Translations under genes and position numbers: made by a program
NCBI RefSeq assembly: GCF_001594145.1
Contig: NZ_LVCF01000035.1
Location: forward strand, 186,001-250,000
Direction of reading: 5' to 3'
Length of the DNA: 64,000 bases
Source of the DNA: Branchiibius sp. NY16-3462-2
Lineage (GTDB): Bacteria; Actinomycetota; Actinomycetes; Actinomycetales; Dermatophilaceae
Notes under the pieces: generated by a model
What the model saw: the letters and a program-made list of their open reading frames with translations, nothing else
Databases searched by the model: none
What the model was told of the DNA's origin: nothing
Shown: positions 8,445-16,513 of the stretch, in pieces
How positions within the stretch are numbered: the stretch's first letter is position 1
Layout: the number at the start of each line of letters is the position of its first letter

Positions 8445-9266
8445 TCAGGCGTCTTCCTCGTCCCAGATCCGCACCTTCTTGGGTTTGGCCGGTCGTGGAG
8501 CCGCGCCGCCTCGTGGGGTGCCGGCGCGTTCGTCGCGCAGTTCCCGTCGGGCCCGCATGATGACGAACGCATAGCCCGCCACCATCCCGATCCACCACTG
8601 GATCGCGTAGGACAGGTTGATCCCCGCGTAGGAGCCCGGGTCCGGCTCGGGCAGCGAGGCGGGGCGCGCCGGGGAGGCGCCACTCGCCGTACGTTCCGAT
8701 TGCATGAGCACGAAATTGCTGCTGACCACGTCGGTGGGGCTCAGTCCCGCCGCCGCCACGATGTCCGGCAGATAGATCGACGCGACCTGCCCCGGGACCG
8801 GAGGTTTGGTCAGGTTGGGTTCGAACGGCCGCAACCAGCCGACCACGGTGACCTGACCGGAGGGTACGGCGGGAACCGAGTCGGGTGCCGACGCCGTCTT
8901 GCCGTTGGGCACCCACCCGCGATCCACGATCACGGTACTCGCACCGTCGGCCGGTGCGGTGAGTCGTAGCGGGACAAGAACCTCGTAGCCGTAGTCGCCG
9001 TCGTTGGGCCGGTTACGGGCCAGAACCTGCTGGTCGGCGACGTAGGTGCCGGTCATCGTGACCCTCAGCCAATTGCGTCCACTGCCGACGGCGTCGGCGA
9101 GTGGCACCGGGGTGGCGTCGTAGTTGACATGCAGTTGTTCCTGGGCGGTGTGCTTGTCGCTGAAGCGGTGCCACTGCCACAACCCGAGGAAGAAGCAGCC
9201 GACGGCCCAGACGGTGGCGACCAACAACCAGGTCAGCCACCGCCGTTCGGTCAGTTTGGCGAGCAC
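8445..9266 (-). CDS. SURF1 family cytochrome oxidase assembly protein
   Basis: A 273-residue SURF1/Shy1-like membrane protein, a family that helps assemble cytochrome c oxidase. The first membrane helix is near residues 9-30 (WLTWLLVATVWAVGCFFLGLWQW), followed by the characteristic WQWHRF. A large extracytoplasmic loop contains VIVDRGWVPNG, and a second helix lies near residues 218-238 (YAIQWWIGMVAGYAFV). The charged C-terminal tail is cytoplasmic. The GTG start is 6 bases after a -10 box and shares a tiny 32-base spacer with moaA. Confidence 0.93.
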   Translation of the reverse strand: MLAKLTERRWLTWLLVATVWAVGCFFLGLWQWHRFSDKHTAQEQLHVNYDATPVPLADAVGSGRNWLRVTMTGTYVADQQVLARNRPNDGDYGYEVLVPLRLTAPADGASTVIVDRGWVPNGKTASAPDSVPAVPSGQVTVVGWLRPFEPNLTKPPVPGQVASIYLPDIVAAAGLSPTDVVSSNFVLMQSERTASGASPARPASLPEPDPGSYAGINLSYAIQWWIGMVAGYAFVIMRARRELRDERAGTPRGGAAPRPAKPKKVRIWDEEDA

Positions 9267-9301
9267 CCCCTGACGTTACTCGGCATAGGGTGGGGCCCAT
9301 G
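9264..9301. promoter_or_regulatory. Back-to-back leaderless promoters of SURF1 and moaA
   Basis: The whole spacer is 32 bases. On the minus strand TAACGT (9278-9273) lies 6 bases before the SURF1 GTG. On the plus strand TAGGGT (9286-9291) lies 7 bases before the moaA ATG. The two polymerases' footprints would overlap, so the promoters may compete. Confidence 0.6.
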
Positions 9302-10276
9302 ACGTTGACCGACCAGTTCGGTCGGGTGGGGACCGACCTGCGCGTGTCGCTCACCGACCGCTGCAATCTGCGCTGCACCTATTGCATGCCCGAAGAGGGG
9401 CTGAACTGGCTGCCGCGCAGCGAACACCTGACCGACGACGAGTTGGTGCGCGTCGTGGGCCTGTTCGTCGCCGAGGGCGTGACCTCGGTCCGGTTGACCG
9501 GCGGCGAGCCGCTGTTGCGCCGGGGCCTGCCGGGCGTCGTACGCCGATTGGCCGGGTTGGCGCCCCGCCCCGAGTTGTCGCTGACCACCAACGGGATCGG
9601 TCTGGACCGGTTGGCCGCACCACTGGCACAGGCCGGTCTCGACCGGGTGAACGTGTCGTTGGACGCGGTGGACCCGCAGATCTACGCCCGGTTGACCCGC
9701 CGGGACAGGTTCCACGACGTCGAGCGCGGACTCAAGGCGGCAGCGGACGCTGGTCTGCTCCCGGTCAAGGTCAACGCGGTGGCCACGCGCGATGGTGAGG
9801 ATCCGGTGCGGCTGCTCTCCTGGTGCTTGGACCGCGGGTACAACCTGCGGTTCATCGAACAGATGCCGCTGGACGCGGGCCACACGTGGGACCGGGCCAC
9901 GATGCTGACCAGGGATGAATTGCTGACCACGCTCGGCGCGGCGTTCGAGTTGGCACCCGTCGAGGAACGGGGCAGTGCTCCGGCCGAGCGGTTCACGGTC
10001 GACGGCGGACCGGCCACGGTGGGCATCATCGCCAGCGTCACCGCGCCGTTCTGCGGATCGTGCGACCGGGTGCGGCTGACGGCGGACGGGCAGGTGCGCA
10101 ACTGTCTCTTCGCGCGGGACGAGGACAATCTGCGCGACCCGCTGCGGGCCGGCGCCAGCGACGGTGACCTGGTGGACATCATCCGCGCGACCATGTGGCG
10201 CAAGGCCCGGGGGCATGGCATCGGCCGCCCGGATTTCGTGCAACCCGACCGGCCGATGTCCAGTATCGGCGGCTGA
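9299..10276 (+). CDS. moaA: GTP 3',8-cyclase MoaA
   Basis: Radical SAM enzyme for the first step of molybdenum cofactor synthesis, converting GTP to 3',8-cyclo-GTP. It has 325 residues. The radical-SAM cluster is CNLRCTYC near residues 22-29, and RLTGGEPLLR is the SAM-contacting region. The C-terminal substrate cluster is FCGSCDRVRLTADGQVRNCLF with three cysteines, and the protein ends in the catalytic Gly-Gly (SIGG). The ATG at 9299 is favoured over the GTG at 9290 because the latter overlaps the -10 box. No other moa genes are in this window. Confidence 0.97.
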   Translation: MTLTDQFGRVGTDLRVSLTDRCNLRCTYCMPEEGLNWLPRSEHLTDDELVRVVGLFVAEGVTSVRLTGGEPLLRRGLPGVVRRLAGLAPRPELSLTTNGIGLDRLAAPLAQAGLDRVNVSLDAVDPQIYARLTRRDRFHDVERGLKAAADAGLLPVKVNAVATRDGEDPVRLLSWCLDRGYNLRFIEQMPLDAGHTWDRATMLTRDELLTTLGAAFELAPVEERGSAPAERFTVDGGPATVGIIASVTAPFCGSCDRVRLTADGQVRNCLFARDEDNLRDPLRAGASDGDLVDIIRATMWRKARGHGIGRPDFVQPDRPMSSIGG

Positions 10277-10294
10277 TGCCGCCGCTGCGGCGCC

Positions 10295-10813
10295 TCAGGC
10301 GCCGGCGGTCACCTTGGAGGTGTACTGCGGGCACAGCGCGCCGATGGACACCCCGAGGAAATAGCCGGCGTTGGTGAGGCTCCAGTCCGGGTGCTTCTCC
10401 CGGAGGTCGCCGATCACCGTCAGGATGTTCTTGTCCTGACCCATCTGGCCGCAGACGTACTGACCCTCGGCCAGTGCCGCTGCATCGGTCATGGTGGGGA
10501 AGCGCTGCTTCACGACCTTCAGGAAGGCCTGCTTGTGGATCTCGTCGATGCTGGTGCTCGGGCTCGGCGCGGTGCTGGTGGTGGTCGGCGCCTCGGAGGT
10601 CGTGGTCTCCGACGTGGTGGTCTCGCTGGGCGTTTCGCTGGTGGTGGTCTCGCTGGTGGTGGTCTCGCTGGGCGTCTCGGACGTCGTGGTGCTAGTGGTG
10701 GTCGTGGCCGGGGCGCTGGCGGTGGGATTGACGGTGACGGTGGATCCGCACGCGGTGAGCACTGCCGCGGCCGCGACGGTGGAGGCAGCGGTGATCAGGA
10801 GGTTCTTGGACAT
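10295..10813 (-). CDS. DUF732 lipoprotein with Ser/Thr/Glu-rich linker
   Basis: A 172-residue exported protein. The N-terminus is a lipoprotein signal ending in the lipobox LTAC with lipidated Cys22. Residues 36-88 are a flexible T/S/E/P linker containing two exact copies of a 14-residue unit. The C-terminal 80 residues (from IDEIHKQAFLKVV) match the DUF732 pattern of mycobacterial and other actinobacterial secreted proteins, with a conserved cysteine pair (YVCGQM and ALCPQY). Function unknown. A CACGAT box lies 7 bases before the ATG, suggesting a leaderless message. Confidence 0.85.
   Translation of the reverse strand: MSKNLLITAASTVAAAAVLTACGSTVTVNPTASAPATTTTSTTTSETPSETTTSETTTSETPSETTTSETTTSEAPTTTSTAPSPSTSIDEIHKQAFLKVVKQRFPTMTDAAALAEGQYVCGQMGQDKNILTVIGDLREKHPDWSLTNAGYFLGVSIGALCPQYTSKVTAGA
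10598..10681 (-). repeat. Tandem 42-bp coding repeat in the DUF732 lipoprotein
   Basis: Two in-frame units encode the same 14 residues SETPSETTTSETTT. The repeat forms part of the linker that would hold the DUF732 domain away from the membrane and is likely to vary in length between strains. Confidence 0.8.
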
Positions 10814-10872
10814 ACCTCTGATCGTGGCATTGAATGGCCCGCACGGCCAGTTCATCCCGGCTACGCCGTAAC

Positions 10873-10886
10873 CGGGAAAGTTCCCG
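10873..10886 (-). terminator. Small hairpin downstream of the DUF3099 gene
   Basis: CGGGA-AAGT-TCCCG is a perfect 5-bp stem with a 4-base loop, 24 bases after the DUF3099 stop. There is no clear T tract. Confidence 0.35.
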
Positions 10887-10909
10887 ACAGCAGGACGCGG
10901 CGATGAGGC

Positions 10910-11200
10910 TCAGGGGCGGCCGGAGTGCAGCTGCTGATCGGGTCGCCGTGGGCGCACCGACCCGCGGACGTCGACGCGTCGCTGGTTGGTGGCGTTCGCC
11001 ATGACGACGGCGATGTACGGCAACAGAATCGCGGCGATGGCGAACACCCACCGGATCCAGCCGTGTGTGAAGATCGCCAGCACGAAGCACAGCGTTCGGA
11101 TCGTCATCGAGATGGTGTAGTTGCGCATCCGGATGGATTGGTCGCCCTTCGGCGACGCCGGCAGATTCGTTGCCGACGGCACGCTGGGCTTGTCACTCAC
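10910..11200 (-). CDS. DUF3099 small membrane protein
   Basis: A 96-residue actinobacterial protein of the DUF3099 family, function unknown. Two closely spaced hydrophobic segments lie near residues 31-48 (MTIRTLCFVLAIFTHGWI) and 50-70 (WVFAIAAILLPYIAVVMAN), followed by an Arg-rich tail. The family core MRNYTISMTIRTLCF is clear. The GTG start follows a TATCCT box by 6 bases. It is divergent from fabG across a 66-base spacer. Confidence 0.85.
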   Translation of the reverse strand: MSDKPSVPSATNLPASPKGDQSIRMRNYTISMTIRTLCFVLAIFTHGWIRWVFAIAAILLPYIAVVMANATNQRRVDVRGSVRPRRPDQQLHSGRP

Positions 11201-11212
11201 CCGCCTAGGATA
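11198..11212 (-). promoter_or_regulatory. Leaderless promoter of the DUF3099 gene
   Basis: TATCCT at 11212-11207 (minus strand) lies 6 bases before the GTG. Confidence 0.55.
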
Positions 11213-11253
11213 GGCGCCGCGCCGCCGATGGGGACTACCCCTCAGTAGTGCAC

Positions 11254-11269
11254 TAACGTCGCGCGGGTG
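11254..11269 (+). promoter_or_regulatory. Leaderless promoter of fabG-fabI
   Basis: TAACGT at 11254-11259 lies 7 bases before the GTG at 11267. It drives the two-gene fatty-acid operon. Confidence 0.6.
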
Positions 11270-12013
11270 AGCCAGGTCGAGGTCGAGAGCAACGTAGTCC
11301 AACCGAATGCCCGCAATGTATTGGTGACCGGCGGTAATCGCGGGATCGGTTACGCCATCGCCGCCGCGTTCGTCGAGCAGGGGCACAAGGTGGTCGTCAC
11401 CTCGCGCAGCGGGGACGGTCCGGACGGTGCGTACGCCGTGACGGCCGACGTCACCGACGGTGCCTCTGTGGACGCGGCGTTCACCGAGGCCGAGCAGTGG
11501 TGCGGGGGACCGATCGAGGTCGTGGTCGCCAACGCGGGTATCACCGCCGACACCCTGTTGATGCGCATGAGCGACGACGACTTCGACCGCGTGCTCGACA
11601 CGAATCTGGCCGGGACCTTCCGGGTCGCCCGCCGCGCCAGCAAGAGCATGATCCAGCGCCGCTTCGGCCGGTTGATCTTCATCTCCAGCGTGGTGGCGCT
11701 CTACGGTTCGCCGGGGCAGGCGAACTACGCCGCCTCCAAGGCGGGTCTGATCGGGTTGGCCCGGTCGATCACGCGCGAGTTGGGCGGCCGGGGGATCACC
11801 GCGAACGTCGTGGCTCCCGGTTTCATCGACACCGACATGACGGCGGCGCTGCCGCAGGCGCAGCAGGACGCCTACCTGGCCGCGATCCCGGCCGGCCGGT
11901 TCGGTGGCACCAAGGACGTCGCGCGGGCGGTCAGGTTCCTGGCCAGTGACGACGCGGCGTACATCAGCGGAGCCGTCCTGCCCGTGGACGGCGGACTGGG
12001 AATGGGGCACTGA
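11267..12013 (+). CDS. fabG: 3-oxoacyl-ACP reductase FabG
   Basis: Short-chain dehydrogenase that reduces 3-oxoacyl-ACP with NADPH in type II fatty acid synthesis. It has 248 residues. The cofactor motif TGGNRGIGYAIA lies near residues 24-35, NAGITADTLLMRM is the FabG NAG motif, the catalytic Ser is in ISSVVALYG, and YAASK holds the Tyr-Lys pair. The C-terminus SGAVLPVDGGLGMGH is typical. It is followed one base later by fabI; the same mabA-inhA order occurs in mycobacteria. Confidence 0.95.
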   Translation: MSQVEVESNVVQPNARNVLVTGGNRGIGYAIAAAFVEQGHKVVVTSRSGDGPDGAYAVTADVTDGASVDAAFTEAEQWCGGPIEVVVANAGITADTLLMRMSDDDFDRVLDTNLAGTFRVARRASKSMIQRRFGRLIFISSVVALYGSPGQANYAASKAGLIGLARSITRELGGRGITANVVAPGFIDTDMTAALPQAQQDAYLAAIPAGRFGGTKDVARAVRFLASDDAAYISGAVLPVDGGLGMGH

Positions 12014-12014
12014 G

Positions 12015-12776
12015 ATGGGCCTGCTGGATGGCAAACGCCTGTTGATCACCGGGGTCCTGATGGACTCCTCGATCGCTTTCCACGTCGCCCGGTTGGCCCA
12101 GGAGGAGGGTGCGCAGGTCGTGCTCACCTCCTTCGGCCGCACGATGAAGATCACCCAGACCATCGCCAAGCGGCTCCCGCAGACACCCCCGGTCCTGGAA
12201 CTGGACGTCACGTCCCAGGACGACCTCGACTCGTTGGCCGAGCGGCTGGGTGAGCACATGGACGGTCTGGACGGCGTCCTGCATTCGATCGGCTTCGCGC
12301 CGCCGGGTGCCTTCGACTTCCTCGGCGGTGCCTGGGAGGACGTCGCCACCGCGCTGCACGCGTCGGCGTACTCCCTGAAGGCGCTTTCGGTAGCGACTCT
12401 GCCTCTGCTGCAACAGGGTTCGTCAATCGTGGGGTTGACGTTCGATGCGAAGTTCGCGTGGCCGGTGTACGACTGGATGGGCGTCGCGAAGGCCGCCTTC
12501 GAGTCGACGAACCGCTACCTGGCCCGGGACCTCGGTCCACGTGGCGTGCGGTGCAACCTGGTCGCCGCCGGCCCGATCCGGACCACTGCGGCCAAGTCCA
12601 TCCCCGGGTTCGAGCAGTTCGAGGACACCTGGTCCACGCGGGCTCCCCTCGGATGGGACGTGCGCGATCCGGAGCCCGCCGCGCGGGCGTGCGTGGCGCT
12701 GCTGTCCGACTGGTTCCCGGCTACCACCGGGGAGATCGTGCACGTTGACGGCGGTGTGCACGCGATGGGGCAGTAG
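12015..12776 (+). CDS. fabI: Enoyl-ACP reductase (NADH) FabI/InhA
   Basis: Catalyses the last reduction of fatty-acid elongation using NADH. It has 253 residues beginning MGLLDGKRLLITGVLMDSSIA, the InhA-type cofactor loop. The active-site pair is in YDWMGVAKAAFES (Tyr-x6-Lys), and the substrate-loop region is AAGPIRTTAAKSIPGF. The ATG at 12015 is chosen over in-frame codons inside fabG because it matches the family N-terminus. It is the second gene of the fabG-fabI operon. Confidence 0.96.
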   Translation: MGLLDGKRLLITGVLMDSSIAFHVARLAQEEGAQVVLTSFGRTMKITQTIAKRLPQTPPVLELDVTSQDDLDSLAERLGEHMDGLDGVLHSIGFAPPGAFDFLGGAWEDVATALHASAYSLKALSVATLPLLQQGSSIVGLTFDAKFAWPVYDWMGVAKAAFESTNRYLARDLGPRGVRCNLVAAGPIRTTAAKSIPGFEQFEDTWSTRAPLGWDVRDPEPAARACVALLSDWFPATTGEIVHVDGGVHAMGQ

Positions 12777-12781
12777 CTGCA

Positions 12782-12797
12782 TAGGCTTACCCCCATG
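12782..12797 (+). promoter_or_regulatory. Leaderless promoter of the Mur ligase-TPR gene
   Basis: TAGGCT at 12782-12787 lies 7 bases before the ATG at 12795, just after the fabI stop. Confidence 0.6.
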
Positions 12798-14945
12798 ACG
12801 CGAGTCGCGGTGCGGGTCCTGGAGGGGCCGAACCTCTACTTCCCACGCCCCGCAGCCAAACTCACGCTTGACCTGCCGGAATTGCTCTCGTGCCCGCCTG
12901 CTCGCTTCCTGGTCCTGTCGAGCAATCTCGGCGTACGTCGATCGGTCGTCGGGGCGCCGGACAGCGCTGCCCGGCAGCGTGCCTTGATGAGCCTGCTGCC
13001 GCCGGTCGTGCGGCGCATCTCCCGGGAGGCGGGGATCACGCGGCTGGGTATCCGGGTGCGCCCGGGCGAGCAGCCCCAGGAGGTGGTGCTCGCGTGCCCG
13101 GTGCGCAGCCGCGGTCGCGCGCACGCAGTCGGCGCAGCATTGGGTGCGGTGCTGGATGCTGCTATCGAGGACCGGCTGGATCCCGGCGTCTGGACGCAGG
13201 CAGCGTCCACTGTGCGCACCGCGCCGGCCGATGAAACCCTCGAGCCGATCACGCCGCAGGTACCGACGGTGTCCGTCACGGGGACGAACGGCAAGACGAC
13301 CACGACGCGGCTGATCGCGCACCTGGCGATGACCGCTGGTCTACGGACCGGGTGGAGTTCCACCGATGGCGTACTGGTGCAGGGCGAGGTGGTCGTCAAC
13401 GGCGACTACTCAGGACCGGCGGGTGCGCGCACGGTGCTGACGGCACCGGGGGTCGAGTTGGCTGTCCTCGAAACCGCCCGTGGTGGAATGCTTTTCAAGG
13501 GTTTGGGCATAGCGACGAACGACGTCAGCGTGGTGACCAACGTCAGTGCCGATCACCTCGGGATGCAGGGGGTGGACACCCTTGACCAGTTGGCCGAGGT
13601 CAAGGCGATCGTCACCAAGGTCACGTCCGGGTGGGTCGTGCTGAACGGGGACGACCCGCGGGTCTGGGCGATGCGGGCTACGGCTCCCGCGCCGCCGTGG
13701 TGCTTCAGTTTGAATCCTGACTCGCCGGCCCTGCGCGAGGCCCAGGCGGTGCGCGGCCGCGGCATCACGGTGCTCGACGGTGACATCGTCACCATCGACG
13801 AACACGGCGAACTCGAACGGTTGGTCAGCGTTCTCGACGTCCCCATCACTTTCTCCGGCCTGTCGGAGCAGAACGTCGCCAATGCGCTGGCGGGGGCGGC
13901 TGCGGCTCTGGCGGCCGGGCTTTCGCGCGACGCTGTGGTCGAGGGATTGCGTACGTTCGCGCCGGACGTCGCGCACAACCCGGGACGGATGAACATCTAC
14001 TCGTTGCGTGCGGCCACCGTGGTCCTCGACATGGCGCACAACGAAGCTGGGCTCGCTGCGTTGCTGACTGTCGCCTCCGGACTGCGGCCACCGGGGGCCG
14101 AGTTGTGGTTGGGCCTCGGGACCGGAGGGGACCGCACCGACGAGATCCTGGTGAACCTGGGCGAGCAGGCCGGTCTGGCCGCCGATCATGTGTTGCTGGT
14201 GCACAAGGAGCACTATCTGCGCGACCGCAACAAGGACGAGATGATGGGCCTGATGCGTGAGGGACTCGCGCGTGCAGGAGTGGTGCCGATCGGTCTGTGC
14301 GATGACGAACCGTCCGCTCTGGCAATGCTTGTCGAGCGATCAAGGCCCGGGGACGTCGTCGCGTTGATGACCCACGAGGACCGGGCGGCCCTGCACGAGT
14401 GGCTGATCGAGGAGGGTGGACAGGAGGACGACGCCGCCAGCATCCGCCGCAAGGTCCTGACCGCTGCCGGGCGCCACGAACTGGACACCGCGATCGACCA
14501 ACTGTGGACGATCGAGGACGACCGGCTGCGCATCGAACGGGCGGCGGCCCTCGTGGCCGAGCACCCGGACGACGCCCGGCTGCGGTACGAGTACGCCGGG
14601 ACGTTCGACAGTGCCGGTCTGGAGCAGGAAGCCCTGCGGCATTACGACCTGGCGATCGAAGGCGGGCTGAGCGAGCCGTTCCGGCACCGCGCGATGATCC
14701 AGAAAGCCAGCACTTTGCGACATCTGGGACGGTTGGACGAATCGTTGGCTATCCTGGACGCGCTGGCCCAGGAGCGCCCGAACAGCCTTGTCGTGCAAGC
14801 CTTCCGGGCTTTCACCTTGCATGACCTGTCACGCGACGCTGACGCGTTGCGGGATGTCCTCCGGACGGCGCTGTCCGGGTCGACCGATCCGGACGCGGCG
14901 CGCTACCCGTCGTCATTGCACCGGTTCACCGAGGCGATCCAGTAG
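12795..14945 (+). CDS. CphA-like Mur ligase lacking ATP-grasp, fused to a TPR domain
   Basis: A 716-residue protein. Residues 4-30 (VRVLEGPNLYF) resemble the start of cyanophycin synthetase N-domain in this same window (RRVYRGPNVWS). A short linker then leads directly to a Mur-ligase module: P-loop TGTNGKTTTTR near 162-172, ETARGGMLFKGLG, VVTNVSADHLG and DMAHNEAG. The ATP-grasp domain that separates these parts in CphA is absent. After residue about 553 comes a roughly 160-residue helical tail resembling the TPR_5 family (YEYAGTFDSAGLEQEALRHY, IQKASTLRHLGRLDESLAIL). Likely an ATP-dependent amide ligase, possibly acting on cyanophycin-like material; substrate unknown. Confidence 0.85.
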   Translation: MTRVAVRVLEGPNLYFPRPAAKLTLDLPELLSCPPARFLVLSSNLGVRRSVVGAPDSAARQRALMSLLPPVVRRISREAGITRLGIRVRPGEQPQEVVLACPVRSRGRAHAVGAALGAVLDAAIEDRLDPGVWTQAASTVRTAPADETLEPITPQVPTVSVTGTNGKTTTTRLIAHLAMTAGLRTGWSSTDGVLVQGEVVVNGDYSGPAGARTVLTAPGVELAVLETARGGMLFKGLGIATNDVSVVTNVSADHLGMQGVDTLDQLAEVKAIVTKVTSGWVVLNGDDPRVWAMRATAPAPPWCFSLNPDSPALREAQAVRGRGITVLDGDIVTIDEHGELERLVSVLDVPITFSGLSEQNVANALAGAAAALAAGLSRDAVVEGLRTFAPDVAHNPGRMNIYSLRAATVVLDMAHNEAGLAALLTVASGLRPPGAELWLGLGTGGDRTDEILVNLGEQAGLAADHVLLVHKEHYLRDRNKDEMMGLMREGLARAGVVPIGLCDDEPSALAMLVERSRPGDVVALMTHEDRAALHEWLIEEGGQEDDAASIRRKVLTAAGRHELDTAIDQLWTIEDDRLRIERAAALVAEHPDDARLRYEYAGTFDSAGLEQEALRHYDLAIEGGLSEPFRHRAMIQKASTLRHLGRLDESLAILDALAQERPNSLVVQAFRAFTLHDLSRDADALRDVLRTALSGSTDPDAARYPSSLHRFTEAIQ

Positions 14946-14955
14946 GGAGCGCGAT

Positions 14956-15630
14956 ATGTGGAGTGCTCTGGGTGACACCCTGCCCCTGGCAGTCGGCCTC
15001 ACGCTGAGCCCCATCGCGCTGATCACCGGCCTCATTCTCCTGCTGGGTGACCGGGGCGCACCGAAGGCTGCGCTCTTCGGTGCCGGCTGGTTCACCGCGA
15101 TCGTGATCCTGGCCACCATCGCGATGGTGCTGGTCGACCGCGCGGAGGAGGATGACCCGGTCCAGGCGTCCAAGGGGGTCGATATCGTCAGCCTCTCCTT
15201 CGGGTTGCTGTTCTTCGTGCTGGCCTACCTGACGTGGCACAAGAGGGGGCAGGACGGCGAGAAGGGCCCCGAGCACAAGCTGTTGGATCGCCTCAACACC
15301 ATCGGCGTCGGTGGGGCGTACGCCATGGGCGTCACTCAGGGCTTCGTGGTCATCAAGAACTGGCCCCTGGCCCTGGGCTCCGGAGCACTATTGGGCGCGG
15401 CTGGCCTTGATCGTGCTCAGTCAGTCCTGGCGGTCATTCTCTTCGGGGTCATGGCCACCGGGGGTGTGATCGCGCTGCTGGTCGTGACCATGATCGGCGG
15501 CAACCGGCTCAACGGACCCCTCGCCGAATTCCGGGAGTGGCTCGAGGCAAACATCCTGCCCATCACCCTGACGACGCTGCTCTTCTTCGGCAGCTTCTTC
15601 CTCGGTAAGGGGCTCGGTATTCTCGGTTGA
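14956..15630 (+). CDS. GAP family six-helix membrane protein
   Basis: A 224-residue integral membrane protein of the GAP (SfLAP, sulfolipid-1-addressing) family, related to LysE-type transporters. About six hydrophobic segments are visible, starting with LPLAVGLTLSPIALITGLIL and including FGAGWFTAIVILATIAMVLV and the last LPITLTTLLFFGSFFLG. Mycobacterial relatives are tied to glycolipid export; the substrate here is unknown. AGGGA lies about 8 bases before the ATG, and it begins 10 bases after the Mur ligase-TPR stop, so the two are probably co-transcribed. Confidence 0.8.
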   Translation: MWSALGDTLPLAVGLTLSPIALITGLILLLGDRGAPKAALFGAGWFTAIVILATIAMVLVDRAEEDDPVQASKGVDIVSLSFGLLFFVLAYLTWHKRGQDGEKGPEHKLLDRLNTIGVGGAYAMGVTQGFVVIKNWPLALGSGALLGAAGLDRAQSVLAVILFGVMATGGVIALLVVTMIGGNRLNGPLAEFREWLEANILPITLTTLLFFGSFFLGKGLGILG

Positions 15631-15651
15631 GGACCCCTACACGCACCGCTG

Positions 15652-15667
15652 CGCCGTGAGAACGGCG
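15652..15667 (+). terminator. Hairpin after the GAP-family gene
   Basis: CGCCGT-GAGA-ACGGCG is a perfect 6-bp stem with a tetraloop, 21 bases after the stop and just before the promoter of the next gene. No T tract follows. Confidence 0.5.
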
Positions 15668-15670
15668 GCG

Positions 15671-15685
15671 TAAACTGTCAGTATG
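15671..15685 (+). promoter_or_regulatory. Leaderless promoter of the CPBP protease gene
   Basis: TAAACT at 15671-15676 lies 6 bases before the ATG at 15683. Confidence 0.6.
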
Positions 15686-16513
15686 GCAAAACGCCTGCTG
15701 CGTACGTATCCGCTCGAAGCATTCTTTTGTCTGACGTTTGCATTTACCTGGTTAGCGTGGCTACCGCTGCTGATCGATGTCCAGCGAAGTGGTGATCCGC
15801 ACAGTTCGCTGCGCTGGCTTCATTATGTCGGCGGCACGGGGCCGATGTTCGCGGCGTTTGTCCTCACTTACCTGCTCTATGGTCATGGTGGTGTCCGGCG
15901 CCTGTTCCTGCGACAGGTCGGCCGGGGCGCCCCGTACCGCTGGGTGCTGGTCGGCGCTCTCCTGCCGTTCGCGTTCTTCGTCGCCGCCGTGGTCGTTTCC
16001 GGCCTCGCGACGAGCCGGTGGGTCGACTTGTCGCAGCTGGGCTCCTCCGATTCCCACCCCGGTGTGACGTTCCTGGGATTCGCACTGATTCAGGTTCTGT
16101 GTTTCGGGTTTGGCGAAGAAACAGGATGGCGCGGTTTTGCCCTTCCGCGGCTGCAGGACAAACTCAACCCGTTGATCGCCGCCGTGGCAATCACCGTGCC
16201 GTGGGCGCTGTGGCACATACCGGCGTTCTTCTACAACGAGAACATGATGACCATGGGCGTCGCGGGTAGCGTCGGCTGGCTCACGTCGCTGGTAACCGGT
16301 TCAGTGATTCTGAGTTGGCTGTTCAACAATTCACGCGGAAGTATTCTCCCGGTCGCTCTCTTCCACGGCCTCCTCGACGTCGTCTTCGTTTCACAGGTCG
16401 TGTCAGGCAACCTTGAAAACTACGTCGGCGCGATAATTACGGTGTTTTCGATCGTCATCATGTTTGTCGTGTGGAAAAGCAAGAACAAGGTCACGACGGC
16501 GCAGGTGGCGTAG
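15683..16513 (+). CDS. CPBP family intramembrane glutamic protease
   Basis: A 276-residue polytopic membrane protein of the CPBP (CaaX protease and bacteriocin-processing, Abi) family. The motifs are EETGWRGFALPRL (EExxxR) near residue 149, WHIPAFF (first His) near 178, and a second His in VALFHGLLDVVF near 236. About eight hydrophobic segments are present. Codon use is visibly less GC-biased than its neighbours, for example at its start (gcattcttttgtctgacg), which may indicate recent acquisition. Its last 23 bases overlap the 3' end of convergent cphA. Substrate unknown. Confidence 0.88.
   Translation: MAKRLLRTYPLEAFFCLTFAFTWLAWLPLLIDVQRSGDPHSSLRWLHYVGGTGPMFAAFVLTYLLYGHGGVRRLFLRQVGRGAPYRWVLVGALLPFAFFVAAVVVSGLATSRWVDLSQLGSSDSHPGVTFLGFALIQVLCFGFGEETGWRGFALPRLQDKLNPLIAAVAITVPWALWHIPAFFYNENMMTMGVAGSVGWLTSLVTGSVILSWLFNNSRGSILPVALFHGLLDVVFVSQVVSGNLENYVGAIITVFSIVIMFVVWKSKNKVTTAQVA

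Noticed and set aside
10598..10681. CRISPR-like or minisatellite array
   Set aside because: The repeats are adjacent coding units of the DUF732 lipoprotein linker, with no spacers. No CRISPR array or cas gene is present in the window.
10910..12349. Very long minus-strand open frame opposite fabG and fabI
   Set aside because: It is an antisense shadow of two certain genes. Only its last 96 codons (DUF3099 with its own promoter) are real.
12795..14945. Mur ligase-TPR fusion being a sequencing frameshift of two genes
   Set aside because: The frame is continuous, the junction has a normal helical linker and no stop or start signals, and base usage is uniform across it. A fused gene is the simplest reading.
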